64,000 nucleotides of DNA from JAHEKD01 sp965204695 (GTDB lineage: Bacteria > Pseudomonadota > Gammaproteobacteria > Arenicellales > JAHEKD01), in assembly GCA_965204695.1 (NCBI GenBank), contig OZ242007.1, positions 1,860,001 to 1,924,000 on the forward strand, read 5' to 3'. Of this stretch, positions 36,034 to 45,356 are shown one piece after another. Every line of letters starts with the position of its first letter. Position 1 is the first letter of the stretch. The notes below the pieces were generated by a model that worked only from the letters and a program-made list of their open reading frames with translations, made no database searches and was not told the origin of the DNA. The translations under genes were made by a program, and so were the position numbers.

Positions 36034-36115
36034 AGTTACCCTTGCGTTCAAGGAGAACACCTAAAAATATTTCACATTTTAATTATTAAGCAATAATTTT
36101 AGTTTTTTGTAACAA

Positions 36116-37048
36116 TTAGTTTTCTAACCAATAAGGATTGGTCCAGGCACATTTACCTTGGCCATCGGTAATAACCACTCGGAACCAGGGACTAAGCTTT
36201 TCTAGCAACCAGCCTTTTTCTAAATCCTTTAAATCCAATTCACAAGCAGTAATGGCTTTACCGAATCTACCGGTGGTTCGAGAAGTGCCATTGACGACAA
36301 TAATACTGTCGACTGGGGAGCAATCCACCTTGAGTTTTGTACCATTAAGTTCAATGTTATGAAACTGTGGACCCTGACTGGCATAAAAATGGCCGACTTT
36401 AAGCGCCAACAAGAGGCTGTCCGGATCTAAACTTTCAGTTTTAACGTTAACCCAACCGCCAAACGCATCCAGATCGCCATAAGTAAAATGAGTATCATCA
36501 GTAGCGATAGCTGTCAATCGATGGCCGAGATTGCATAATTGATCCAATAAATACCAACCTCCACCGCGAGCGCACTCAACGCCACAACCATGGTTATAAA
36601 TTTCTACAGCATGGGCACAATCAATGCTCAAACCATCATCGATATCAAGTTGTGACCACTGTGGATGAGCAATGGATACAAAAGCACCTGCTTCAACAGC
36701 GCGTTGTGCAATTTCTGGGCCGGTTTCATTCTCCCCTGCCGGTGCAAAGTCAAGAGGTAACCCGGTTGCGAGGATATGCCATAACTCACCAGCATTGGTT
36801 TTGGGTGCGTGTAATTCAGCACCTAATATCGTTGTAAATGTATCGGATCGAAATCCCCTGGTATCTGCAACCGGCCAATCAAATACCTTAACAAAATGAT
36901 CGGATAACACTAGAAAATCATAACCGGCAGCTTTGTATCTTTCGACAACTTGTTCCGGGGACAACTTGCCATCAGACAGTGTTGAATGAGTGTGCAGATT
37001 TCCCCTGTGAAACTCTCCGGGCAATGAAAATGGTTCTAATCCTGGCAT
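36116..37048 (-). CDS. PHP-domain metal-dependent phosphoesterase (CehA/McbA-like)
   Basis: 310 aa. PHP motifs: HRGNLHTHSTLSDG (metal-binding His residues), FLVLSDHF, ISIAHPQW and AIATDDTHF. The C-terminal 90 residues form a beta-rich domain as in CehA-type PHP proteins. It should hydrolyse a phosphoester or ester in the cytoplasm, as no signal peptide is seen. It lies 10 bp downstream of an exonuclease/phosphatase-family gene and behind a solute-binding protein gene. Confidence 0.85.
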   Translation of the reverse strand: MPGLEPFSLPGEFHRGNLHTHSTLSDGKLSPEQVVERYKAAGYDFLVLSDHFVKVFDWPVADTRGFRSDTFTTILGAELHAPKTNAGELWHILATGLPLDFAPAGENETGPEIAQRAVEAGAFVSIAHPQWSQLDIDDGLSIDCAHAVEIYNHGCGVECARGGGWYLLDQLCNLGHRLTAIATDDTHFTYGDLDAFGGWVNVKTESLDPDSLLLALKVGHFYASQGPQFHNIELNGTKLKVDCSPVDSIIVVNGTSRTTGRFGKAITACELDLKDLEKGWLLEKLSPWFRVVITDGQGKCAWTNPYWLEN

Positions 37049-37058
37049 TGTTGCCCCT

Positions 37059-37997
37059 TTATAAGCTAAGTTCTACGTATAAAGGCCGATGATCGGAGCC
37101 TTTTGCGGCGGTGTCAATAGAGGTTGACTCAATATGTTGACAAAGTGATGGGCTGGCAAAGCAATAATCCAGTTTCATCGGCCGTTCCGGTGACCTGTTA
37201 TGCGGAGCAGGATACCAGGTGAATTCACTGCCTGCGTTAAGTTTTGCATAATCCCAGGTATCGATAAAACAATCTAGGTAGGCAACACGCCCCGAAGAAG
37301 CATCCTTTTCGCCGACCAAAGCCAGATATTCCGGACTTTCTGGCTCACAGTTAAAATCCCCCATAAGTAGCGTATGTTGAGATTGGGGAATATCCACCTC
37401 GCCGTTGTACCAGTTCATCTCGACAATATTGCGGGCTTCTACCTCGTCGTCAAGTTTGCCATCACCTGACCAGACAGCTCCTGTATAGATCGAAGCGCGA
37501 TGATGATCCAACAAATGATTGATTTGTTGCAAGCGTTCACGACTACTTAAGGAACCAAGATGTACTGAGTAAATCCGTAATACCGTTTGGGGTGTTTCAA
37601 TCACAGCTTCGACCACCGCAGTAGTCATATTGAAATGTTGTTGTGCCGCAATTTTAGGCAACGTCAGCAATAGGCTGGACTTTATTGGCCAGCGACTCAA
37701 GATCATACTGCCATGCTGGCGACGACGATTTACGATTCGGTCTTCAGCGAGATAACTGGCGTCAACATTAAACCCGGGCTGATATACCCAATAATAATCA
37801 GGCAATAACCCGCCAAGCTCGGCCGGTTGATCAGTCATATTCGAATGTTGCCAATAACGCTCGACTTCCTGCAGTGCAATAATATCGTGACCACGAATGC
37901 AATCGGCAATGCGTTCAAGATCAACAACATTATCCAGGCCCAGGCCATAACGAATGTTATAGCTACACAGTTTTATTTTCACATCATTGCCGCACAT
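37059..37997 (-). CDS. Endonuclease/exonuclease/phosphatase (EEP) family hydrolase
   Basis: 312 aa. EEP motifs: LCSYNIRYGLG, IIALQEVERYW (metal Glu), IYSVHLGSL, LLMGDFNCEPES (Asp-Asn) and the terminal GSDHRPLYVEL (Asp-His). Family members cleave phosphodiesters in DNA, phosphoinositides or sphingomyelin. Neighbouring PHP and peptide-family binding protein genes favour a small phosphodiester substrate over DNA repair (inference). The start MCGNDVKIKL is short-leadered, so the protein is cytoplasmic. Confidence 0.85.
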   Translation of the reverse strand: MCGNDVKIKLCSYNIRYGLGLDNVVDLERIADCIRGHDIIALQEVERYWQHSNMTDQPAELGGLLPDYYWVYQPGFNVDASYLAEDRIVNRRRQHGSMILSRWPIKSSLLLTLPKIAAQQHFNMTTAVVEAVIETPQTVLRIYSVHLGSLSSRERLQQINHLLDHHRASIYTGAVWSGDGKLDDEVEARNIVEMNWYNGEVDIPQSQHTLLMGDFNCEPESPEYLALVGEKDASSGRVAYLDCFIDTWDYAKLNAGSEFTWYPAPHNRSPERPMKLDYCFASPSLCQHIESTSIDTAAKGSDHRPLYVELSL

Positions 37998-38050
37998 TAA
38001 GAACCCTGCCTAATGCGGGGTTCTTAAGTGGTCAATTATTAATTAACTGA

Positions 38051-39664
38051 TTAAGCAAACCACCAACGTTCCATTAGGCGATTACCATCGAATGCACCAT
38101 CGGTACCCAGTTTTTCATCTGTGCCAATAGTATTTTGGGTCGCATAAACATAGGAGGCAAACATGGGCACAATTACTCCTCCATCACGATTCAAAATAGT
38201 CTGCATTTCAACATACATTTCCCGCCGCTTCGCCTCATCTAATTCAGAACGGGCTGCCAACAACAGTTCATTGAATCTTGCATGCTCAAAAAATGTATCA
38301 TTCCAGGCCACACCTGAGGCATAGGCGGTTGAAAACATCCAATCCTCTGTAGGGCGGCCACTCCAGTAACAGGCGCAAAAAGGCTTTTTCAACCAGACAT
38401 TTGACCAGTAACCATCGTTAGGCTCCCGCACAACATTAATATTAATACCAGCCGGTTTGGCATGTTCCGCATACAGTACCGCTGCATCTACCGCACCCGC
38501 AAAAGCCGCATCGGCGACATGCAAATCAACGTCGAGCGAATCCATGCCGGCCTTTTTTAAATGCTCTTTGGCTCTTTCCGGGTCATAACCGGTTTGCTCA
38601 AGTTCGCTAGCATAAAAGCGTTGTCCGGAACCAATAGGATGGTCATTGCCAACCACACCATAACCTTGAAGAATTTTTTCTACGATTTCATCCCTGTTAA
38701 TTGAATATTTCAACGCTAGCCGAACATCATTATTGTCAAATGGAGCAATATTTGTATGCATTGGCAATGTGTAGTGCTGTGTACCGGCCACAGAGTGAAT
38801 ATTTATATCGGGTTTACGCTGCAACAACGACACGGTTTTAAGATCAACCTGATCGATAGCATCAACTTCACCTGAAACCAGTCCGTTGGTTCGAGAAGCC
38901 GGATCAATGACAGAAAGCATTTCAATTTCATCAAAATGACCACGATCAGATTTCCAATAATCCGGGTTACGTTCAAAATCAGCCCGTACTCCCGGCTGGA
39001 AATTTTTTAATTTATAAGCGCCACAACCTATCCCTGATTGCCAGTCCGGCGTGCCATCTTCTTTAGCCGGTAAAATAGGCAAGTGGTAATCAGAAACAAT
39101 AAATGGAAAGTCCGCATTACCCGCACTCAAAGTGACAACAACCGTACTTTTACCATCTGCTTTGATGTCGGTAATGGATTCAACTATCGGTTTTGCTGCT
39201 GATTGCGAATCCTCACCTCGATGATGATTAATGGAAGCCACCACATCATCCGCCGTAACATCTTTACCGTTGTGGAAAGTCATGCCCGGACGAAGTTTAA
39301 ATGTCCAGATTTGAGCATCAGGCGAAGCTTCCCAGCTTTCTGCCGCTTCGGCTTTTAAAGTGCCATCGTTACTATATTCAGTTAGATAATTGTTTTGTCC
39401 GAATGTCAAACTCGACATAAAACCATTTTCAAATGTAGCTGGATCAAGATTGTCGGTGGTTTGGCCATGAGCGATTCCGATTTTGAACTTACCTCCCTTT
39501 TTTGGCGATTGAGCATAGACCTTTGTCGACCATAAGGATGATGCCGTACTTAGCGATACGCCTGTTGCAATCATGCCTTGCATGAAATCACGTCGTGATA
39601 TTTTTTTGGCTTTCGCGTCGAATAATAAATTTGAGCGGATATGCTGTGCTATTTGATCTTTCAT
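38051..39664 (-). CDS. ABC transporter substrate-binding protein, family 5, Tat-exported
   Basis: 537 aa. A twin-arginine signal is visible near residues 24-50 (SRRDFMQGMIATG, later VYAQ), so it is exported folded. The SBP family 5 body (peptide/nickel/opine type) shows LRPGMTFHNGKDVTADDVVA and IRRxx-type YSINRDEIVEKILQGYG. No permease or ATPase gene adjoins it, so it depends on a transporter elsewhere. It heads a transcript with EEP and PHP hydrolases and is divergent from a MocR regulator. Confidence 0.9.
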   Translation of the reverse strand: MKDQIAQHIRSNLLFDAKAKKISRRDFMQGMIATGVSLSTASSLWSTKVYAQSPKKGGKFKIGIAHGQTTDNLDPATFENGFMSSLTFGQNNYLTEYSNDGTLKAEAAESWEASPDAQIWTFKLRPGMTFHNGKDVTADDVVASINHHRGEDSQSAAKPIVESITDIKADGKSTVVVTLSAGNADFPFIVSDYHLPILPAKEDGTPDWQSGIGCGAYKLKNFQPGVRADFERNPDYWKSDRGHFDEIEMLSVIDPASRTNGLVSGEVDAIDQVDLKTVSLLQRKPDINIHSVAGTQHYTLPMHTNIAPFDNNDVRLALKYSINRDEIVEKILQGYGVVGNDHPIGSGQRFYASELEQTGYDPERAKEHLKKAGMDSLDVDLHVADAAFAGAVDAAVLYAEHAKPAGININVVREPNDGYWSNVWLKKPFCACYWSGRPTEDWMFSTAYASGVAWNDTFFEHARFNELLLAARSELDEAKRREMYVEMQTILNRDGGVIVPMFASYVYATQNTIGTDEKLGTDGAFDGNRLMERWWFA

Positions 39665-39804
39665 AAGTGTTTCTCCTTTACTGAGGTGAATAAAAAGCCA
39701 AACTTTTAATTAGGCTATCTCTAAAGCTTATTAAATTGATAACAGTGGCAATTAGCTAAATCTGCCTACCCCTTAGCATTTAGTTGATTAATTTTAGCGT
39801 TACA

Positions 39805-39852
39805 ATGGGCTAAAATAAGACCCACTATTTGAGATTTTTAATAGCCCACTAT
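39805..39852. promoter_or_regulatory. MocR operator: CCCACTAT direct repeats
   Basis: CCCACTAT occurs at 39821-39828 and again at 39845-39852 (24 bp apart, as TAGCCCACTAT), and an inverted ATGGGCTA lies at 39805-39812. Direct repeats about two helical turns apart are the usual layout of MocR/GabR operators. They lie 10 to 58 bp before the MocR start, in the divergent promoter region. Confidence 0.6.
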
Positions 39853-39862
39853 ATTTATCCAT

Positions 39863-41308
39863 ATGGATTTGTTTTTCGAAAAAAATAGCCATGTTCCAAT
39901 ATTCCGACAACTATGTGACCAGCTGCGTGATGCCATAATCAATGGCCGTTTAAAAAGCGGTATAAAAATTCCATCCTCAAGACTTATGCAATCAGAACTG
40001 GGGTTATCTCGAGGTACGATTCGTAATGTTTATGAACAATTGATCAGCGAAGGTTATCTGGTCACAAAAAAAGGACAAGGAACATTCGTCTCTGATTTCC
40101 CAAACGTAAAAGGCAACATTGACAAAGTAAGTCCGACCAAGACCGAAATTCAGCTATCTCAACGTACACGTGAACTGGCAAAAATACATTATCATCCCAA
40201 TGTCAGAACCATCCGGGCCTTTATGCCGGGTGTTCCAGATGTGCGCGAATTCCCATTTAAACACTGGCACCGTATTAGCAAAGCAATCGTCCAGTCCCAC
40301 AGTGATGCTTTAGATTATTCAGATCCGTTAGGTTATCTACCACTGCGTCAAGCCATTAGTGAACATATTCACCTTACCCGGGCAGTGATGTGCGATCCTG
40401 AACAGGTAGTAATATGTAATGGCGGTGAGGAGGCGCTTCGTTTACTAGGCACTTTGTTAACTGATCCCGGCGATCCAGTTTGGGTGGAAGAACCCTGCTT
40501 TGTCGGACGCCGGCTAGTCTTACGTTCAGTCGGCGCTCATTGTGTGCCCGTAATTATTGATGAATCGGGCTTTAATGTTAATCAGGCAATCAAACAGAAC
40601 CCTCATGTAAAGCTTGCCTATGTTGTTCCTTCACGAAATTATCCATTAGGTATAAAAATGTCGCTGCCACGGCGAGTTGAATTATCAGAGTGGGCCGAAT
40701 CCAGTAACAGCTGGATAATTGAAGATGATTTTGACTGTGAATTCAGGTATCAAGGTTATCCGGTTGCACCCATTTACGGTATCCAAAAAAGTAATAGGGT
40801 GATTTACATGAGTTCGTTTACAACAACTTTATTACCCGCTTTCAGATTGGCGTTTATGGTGCTGCCAAAATCACTTTTACAACCGATGCGTCACCTATTA
40901 AGTTTGGGCAAACCCACTTCTGCACTGACGCAATCCGTGTTAGCGGAATTTATCATCCAGGGTTATTACGCTAGCCATATACGCCGGATGCGCAAACTTT
41001 ACTCAAAAAGACAACAGCAGTTATTAGCCTTAATCGATCATAACCTTGTAAATTCCATTCAAGCCACCGATGCAGGCCTTAACATACTGGTACAACTGCC
41101 TGAGGAAATAAACGCAACTGAGTTTAGCCAAAAGGTTTTAGCAACACATGATATGGTGACTTACAGATTATCGGAGTATTACATGCACAAACGAATTAGT
41201 CAGGCACATCGTCAAACTCTAGTTTTGGGATTTGCGTGCTTAACTGAAAAGGAAATTCAATACGCTAGCGAGAATTTCAATCGAACTTTGAAAAACTGGA
41301 CAACTTGA
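39863..41308 (+). CDS. MocR/GabR-type regulator with degenerate PLP site
   Basis: 481 aa. An N-terminal GntR winged helix (about 10-78: PSSRLMQSELGLSRGTIRNVY) is joined to an aminotransferase-like domain (110-475). In GabR the PLP lysine lies in a GTFSK-type motif, 31 residues after the Tyr of EDDYD. Here the matching segments are SSFTTTLLP and EDDFD: Thr321 replaces Lys and Phe290 replaces Tyr, with the 31-residue spacing kept. The domain cannot form the usual aldimine, so it may bind its effector without PLP. It probably controls the divergent binding-protein operon. Confidence 0.88.
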   Translation: MDLFFEKNSHVPIFRQLCDQLRDAIINGRLKSGIKIPSSRLMQSELGLSRGTIRNVYEQLISEGYLVTKKGQGTFVSDFPNVKGNIDKVSPTKTEIQLSQRTRELAKIHYHPNVRTIRAFMPGVPDVREFPFKHWHRISKAIVQSHSDALDYSDPLGYLPLRQAISEHIHLTRAVMCDPEQVVICNGGEEALRLLGTLLTDPGDPVWVEEPCFVGRRLVLRSVGAHCVPVIIDESGFNVNQAIKQNPHVKLAYVVPSRNYPLGIKMSLPRRVELSEWAESSNSWIIEDDFDCEFRYQGYPVAPIYGIQKSNRVIYMSSFTTTLLPAFRLAFMVLPKSLLQPMRHLLSLGKPTSALTQSVLAEFIIQGYYASHIRRMRKLYSKRQQQLLALIDHNLVNSIQATDAGLNILVQLPEEINATEFSQKVLATHDMVTYRLSEYYMHKRISQAHRQTLVLGFACLTEKEIQYASENFNRTLKNWTT

Positions 41309-41330
41309 TCTATTTACTTATCTTCGCCAG

Positions 41331-41350
41331 TGGGGAGGATAGGTGGGGTG
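41331..41350. repeat. Remnant of C-rich extragenic repeat
   Basis: TGGGGAGGATAGGTGGGGTG resembles one side of the elements at 28633 and 48718; the other arm is not visible. It lies 22 bp after the MocR stop. Confidence 0.4.
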
Positions 41351-41458
41351 ATTAACGATTGTTCCGAAACCTTCTGATTTAAATGCGGATCGAATTAATT
41401 AGGAAAATAACTATAGATTAAGATCGTATTGGTTAATATCTGATAAACCTATGGATGG

Positions 41459-42394
41459 TTATAATTTCATCAAAGTCTTAACGTGAGACGTTGCACTTTG
41501 GGCAAGCCCATCAAGATCATAACCACCTTCAAGTGTCGAAACGACACGGCTTTGTGCATGGGCATCAGCGATTTGCATAACTTGCTTGGTAATCCAGCCA
41601 AAATCTTCGGCCTCAAGGTTAAGGCTAGCTAATGGGTCATTTTTATGCGCATCAAAGCCAGCTGAGAAAAACACGAATTCAGGTTTAAAAGCGTCTAATT
41701 CGGGAAGTACCGTTTCACTAAAGACCCGACGATAGAGTTCACTATCAGTTCCTGATGGTAGTGGAACATTAACAATATGACCTGGCTGGCTTGGCGCGTA
41801 TTTTCCCGGGAATATGTATTCCTGAAAAGTTGAACAAAACAGCACACGTTTGTCATTTAGGAAAATGTCTTCAGTACCATTGCCGTGGTGGACATCGAAA
41901 TCAACGATCGCTACTCGCTCAATTTCGTATTTATCCATGACATATTGCGCTCCAACGGCAACATTATCAAAAAAACAAAATCCCATGGCAATGGCTCGTT
42001 CGGCATGATGACCTGGTGGCCTGACCAGACAAAATGCATTTTCAAATTCATTATTTATTACCCCGTCAACCGCATCCAGCACTGCTCCAGATGCTGTTAA
42101 AGCTGCCGGAAGACTATAAACATTCATGGCTGTGTCACCATCAATCTGTATACGTTCACCTTCAGCGGTCGGAGCGTTTTCGAAAATCCAGTCGACGTAA
42201 GCAGGTTCATGCACTTGCACCAGCTCTGACCTGGCTGCCTGGCGTGCCTGCTTATCTACAAGCACATCTACCAAGCCATTAGCGGCCAGACTATCTTCTA
42301 TTGCGCCAACTCGTTCGGGTCGCTCGGGATGGTATTCAGAGATTTTGTGCATCACCGAATTGGGATGTTGCAGTAAGGCGGTTTTGGACATCAC
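41459..42394 (-). CDS. Histone deacetylase-family amidohydrolase
   Basis: 311 aa. Zn-dependent HDAC/acetylpolyamine amidohydrolase fold: HPERPERVGAI near the start, RPPGHHAE with the His pair, DFDVHHGNGTE with metal-binding Asp and His, SAGFDAHKNDP and STLEGGYDL. Bacterial members remove acetyl groups from polyamines, acetoin-related or other amides. It starts 23 bp behind dctM and is the last gene of a TRAP transporter operon, so the imported solute may be an N-acetylated amine (inference). Confidence 0.88.
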   Translation of the reverse strand: MMSKTALLQHPNSVMHKISEYHPERPERVGAIEDSLAANGLVDVLVDKQARQAARSELVQVHEPAYVDWIFENAPTAEGERIQIDGDTAMNVYSLPAALTASGAVLDAVDGVINNEFENAFCLVRPPGHHAERAIAMGFCFFDNVAVGAQYVMDKYEIERVAIVDFDVHHGNGTEDIFLNDKRVLFCSTFQEYIFPGKYAPSQPGHIVNVPLPSGTDSELYRRVFSETVLPELDAFKPEFVFFSAGFDAHKNDPLASLNLEAEDFGWITKQVMQIADAHAQSRVVSTLEGGYDLDGLAQSATSHVKTLMKL

Positions 42395-42417
42395 TATTAC
42401 TTAAATTTACTAAGCTG

Positions 42418-43713
42418 TTATTTAGCCAGATTTGGTAACCAAGTTGCAAGTTGTGGAAACATCACCAAGACAACTATAAAACCGCACATCACTAGAAACA
42501 TCGGCAAACTGGCCCGGGCGATAAAATCAATCGATTTACCCGTCATGCCCTGCAATACAAAAAGATTAAAACCAATCGGAGGGGTGATTTGCGCCATCTC
42601 AACCACAATCATTAGATACACTCCGAACCAAAGCATATCGAAGCCTGCTGCTCGCACCATGGGTTCAATCACCGCCATAGTTAGAACAATGGATGAAATG
42701 CCATCGAGGAAACAACCTAATAAAATATAAAACACGGTTAACATGGCAATCAGTGCCAACGGTGATAATTGCCAGGCTCCTATACCTTCCGCCAAGGCTT
42801 TGGGAATTCCGGTGAAACCCATGGCTAGTGACAAAAAGCCTGAACCCATTAAAATAAACATGATCATGGCCGAAGTTCTAACGGATCCTAAAACCGAATC
42901 CATAAACGATTCGAAAGTCAGTGATTTTTGCGCTGCAGCTAGAATTAATGAACCTAATACACCTAAAGCAGCCGCTTCGGTAGCGGTTGCGATGCCCGTA
43001 TAAATTGAACCAATCACCGCCGAGATTAATCCCAACACCGGTAACAAATCCAATAGCCGGCGTAATTTGCTAACAGTATCTGTATCAATCCCTTTACGGG
43101 TTGCGTCTGGATTTAACATTCCCCAAACTGCAATATATGCCATGAAACATAGTGCCAAAGCGATTCCTGGAATCATTGCGGCCATAAATAACTTGGCAAT
43201 GGATTCATTCACTGTCACGCCAAAAATGATTAATGAGATCGAAGGCGGGATTAACAACCCTAACGTTCCTGCACCGGAGAGCGTACCGATGATCATTTTC
43301 TCGGGGTATTCTCGCTGTCTGAGTTCAGGGATGGACATCTTACCCACTGTTGCTACGGTGGCAGCTGACGAACCTGAAATCGCTGCAAAGATAGCGGAGG
43401 CTCCAATATTAACGTGCAGTAATCCACCTGGCAGCTTACCCATGAACGGAGCCAACCCTTTAAACAAAGTCTCAGAAATTTTAGTGCGGAATAGAATTTC
43501 CCCCATCCACACAAACAACGGCAAAGCCGTCAAAGTCCAGGAAGATTGTTCTCCCCAAACCGTGATCGCCATGGAATCACCAATAGGGCGATTAGTGAAT
43601 AGAAACATCCCCAGAATTGCCGTTCCAAGCAATGATGCACCGACCCAAACACCACTACCTAGCAAAAAGAATAAGCCAAGTAAGAATATGGTGATTGATA
43701 GTGCTTCTGTCAT
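42418..43713 (-). CDS. dctM: TRAP transporter large permease
   Basis: 431 aa, about 12 hydrophobic segments, with the DctM signatures SGSSAATVATVGKMSIPELRQREYP and the C-terminal TPPIGFNLFVLQGMTG. It forms the ion-coupled transport channel. Its ATG overlaps the dctQ stop by 4 bp. Confidence 0.95.
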   Translation of the reverse strand: MTEALSITIFLLGLFFLLGSGVWVGASLLGTAILGMFLFTNRPIGDSMAITVWGEQSSWTLTALPLFVWMGEILFRTKISETLFKGLAPFMGKLPGGLLHVNIGASAIFAAISGSSAATVATVGKMSIPELRQREYPEKMIIGTLSGAGTLGLLIPPSISLIIFGVTVNESIAKLFMAAMIPGIALALCFMAYIAVWGMLNPDATRKGIDTDTVSKLRRLLDLLPVLGLISAVIGSIYTGIATATEAAALGVLGSLILAAAQKSLTFESFMDSVLGSVRTSAMIMFILMGSGFLSLAMGFTGIPKALAEGIGAWQLSPLALIAMLTVFYILLGCFLDGISSIVLTMAVIEPMVRAAGFDMLWFGVYLMIVVEMAQITPPIGFNLFVLQGMTGKSIDFIARASLPMFLVMCGFIVVLVMFPQLATWLPNLAK

Positions 43714-44210
43714 ACTTCTTCGCCTGACTGAAGTGATTTATTTGGATCAGTAATGACCTCGATCAGGGTATGAAAGACAGCAACGGCAAATAGCATGGCG
43801 CCAATTGCTACAGGGGTTTGCGGAATCCACAACAAAATTGCATCAGCACCTTCACTTCGCTCACCAAATTCGAACGAATCCAGTGCTAAACGCGCCATAT
43901 ACCAGGCAAAATAAGCCGTTAATAACGACATGAACGCCAAGGCAAACAACTCAGCATAACGTCGTTTAGGCTTGGTTAATTGATTGACTAATAAGGCAAC
44001 TCGAATGTGTCCGTGAGTGCGAAATGTATAGGGTAAGGCTAAAAATGTACTTGTCGCCATCACATAACCCGCCACATCAGTCGCGCCACCACTAAAGATA
44101 CCGACTAAGCGTGCCAGGATACTATACAGAATCAATAAGGCCAATAGCACTAATAGTGCACCAGCCATATAGGCGGCAAACTTGTAGAGGCTATCTAGTG
44201 CCTTACCCAA
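43710..44210 (-). CDS. dctQ: TRAP transporter small permease
   Basis: 166 aa with four membrane segments, typical of DctQ; the TFRTHGHIRVALLVNQL stretch between helices 2 and 3 is family-like. Located between dctP (31 bp upstream) and dctM (4-bp overlap). Confidence 0.9.
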   Translation of the reverse strand: MGKALDSLYKFAAYMAGALLVLLALLILYSILARLVGIFSGGATDVAGYVMATSTFLALPYTFRTHGHIRVALLVNQLTKPKRRYAELFALAFMSLLTAYFAWYMARLALDSFEFGERSEGADAILLWIPQTPVAIGAMLFAVAVFHTLIEVITDPNKSLQSGEEV

Positions 44211-44241
44211 GTTAGTTTATTTTAATTCAATTTAGTGTGGT

Positions 44242-45222
44242 TTAGCGTGAAGCTTGATATGCATCCAAGATGGCTTGTCCTCGTTCACCCGCTTTTTCTA
44301 ACCACTCGGCTCTGAGCTGTTCACCCGCGGCTTGAAAATCTGTGGCTAAACCTTCACCAGCTTCAGCAACTGTCATACCTTTTTCAGAAAATTGAGCCAC
44401 ATACCAATCTGCTAATTCTTCAGCTTTGGCCCAGCCTTTAGCTTGTGCATTTGCCGCCGCATCGAGGATGATCTGCTGAGTTGCCTCATCTAATGATTCC
44501 CAGGCTTTTTTATTCACCATAACCATATTTTTGGGCAGCCAGGCGCGCACATCATAAAAATGCGAGACATGTTCCCAAAGTTTGCGATCATAACCGGTTG
44601 AGCCGGAAGAAATCATGGATTCAGCCACACCGGTTGCAAAAGCTTGTGATAACTCAGCTGCCTCAATTTTAGTTGGGACCATACCCATTAGTTCCGCAAC
44701 TCTTGAAGTTGTAGCATTATAAGCTCGGAACTTAAGCCCATCTAAATCAGCTTTGGAGTTGGCTTCTTTGATTGAATAAAAACCCTGTGGTGGCCAAGGC
44801 ACCGCATAAAGGAACTTCATTCTGGCCTCATCCAACATCTTTTTCAACTCAGGTTTTTGAGCATCATAAAGTAATTTTGCTTCAGCAAAGCTGGTGGCCA
44901 AAAAAGGAATAGAATCCAGTTCATAAATCGGATCATCGTTACCCAACGCTGATATTAACCTTTCACCGATAGGAGCCAAGCCTTTCCTCACTGCACTGAA
45001 AATTTCGGCGCCACCGAATAACGAACCGCTAGGGTGTGTAACAACTTCTAATTCACCGCCTGTTTTTTCAGTAATTTCTGCAGCAAATTCTGCCGCAATT
45101 TCCGAGTGATAGTTAGTCGCGGCATAAGCCAATGGCATATCCCATTTTTCAGCACTGGCAAGTGAACCGAAAGTCAGCAATGCGCAAGCGGCAATAAATT
45201 TGATAATAGATGATTTAATCAT
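44242..45222 (-). CDS. dctP: TRAP transporter substrate-binding protein
   Basis: 326 aa with signal peptide (MIKSSIIKFIAACALLTFGS, cleavage near ASA). DctP-family body: FAAEITEKTGGELEVVTHPSG, then LKFRAYNATTSRVAELMGMVPTKI with the carboxylate-binding Arg. It captures an organic acid in the periplasm for DctQM. First gene of dctPQM-HDAC. A palindrome 21 bp before its start may be the operator. Confidence 0.93.
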   Translation of the reverse strand: MIKSSIIKFIAACALLTFGSLASAEKWDMPLAYAATNYHSEIAAEFAAEITEKTGGELEVVTHPSGSLFGGAEIFSAVRKGLAPIGERLISALGNDDPIYELDSIPFLATSFAEAKLLYDAQKPELKKMLDEARMKFLYAVPWPPQGFYSIKEANSKADLDGLKFRAYNATTSRVAELMGMVPTKIEAAELSQAFATGVAESMISSGSTGYDRKLWEHVSHFYDVRAWLPKNMVMVNKKAWESLDEATQQIILDAAANAQAKGWAKAEELADWYVAQFSEKGMTVAEAGEGLATDFQAAGEQLRAEWLEKAGERGQAILDAYQASR

Positions 45223-45242
45223 GATGTCTTCTCCTCAGGTCA

Positions 45243-45258
45243 TGCAAAAGATTTTGCA
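45243..45258. promoter_or_regulatory. Palindrome upstream of dctP, probable operator
   Basis: TGCAAAAGATTTTGCA is a perfect 7-2-7 inverted repeat 21-36 bp before the dctP start codon, in the expected leader or promoter zone. The cognate regulator is not identified. Confidence 0.5.
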
Positions 45259-45356
45259 GTTAAACATAGCGAAACCGCTAAAACTATAATCCTGCCTTAA
45301 TCTCTAAGCAAGTCGTTTACGGTCAAACTTTATCAATACACTGAGTTACGTGCACA

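Noticed and set aside
38410..38435. CATCGTTAGGCTC, resembling a half of the aromatic-regulon operator
   Set aside because: It is inside the binding-protein coding sequence, lacks the second half and is far from a promoter.
43067..43753. Long open frame (228 codons) on the strand opposite dctM
   Set aside because: It lies entirely within the well-supported dctM gene and the start of dctQ, has no family resemblance and is a codon-bias shadow.
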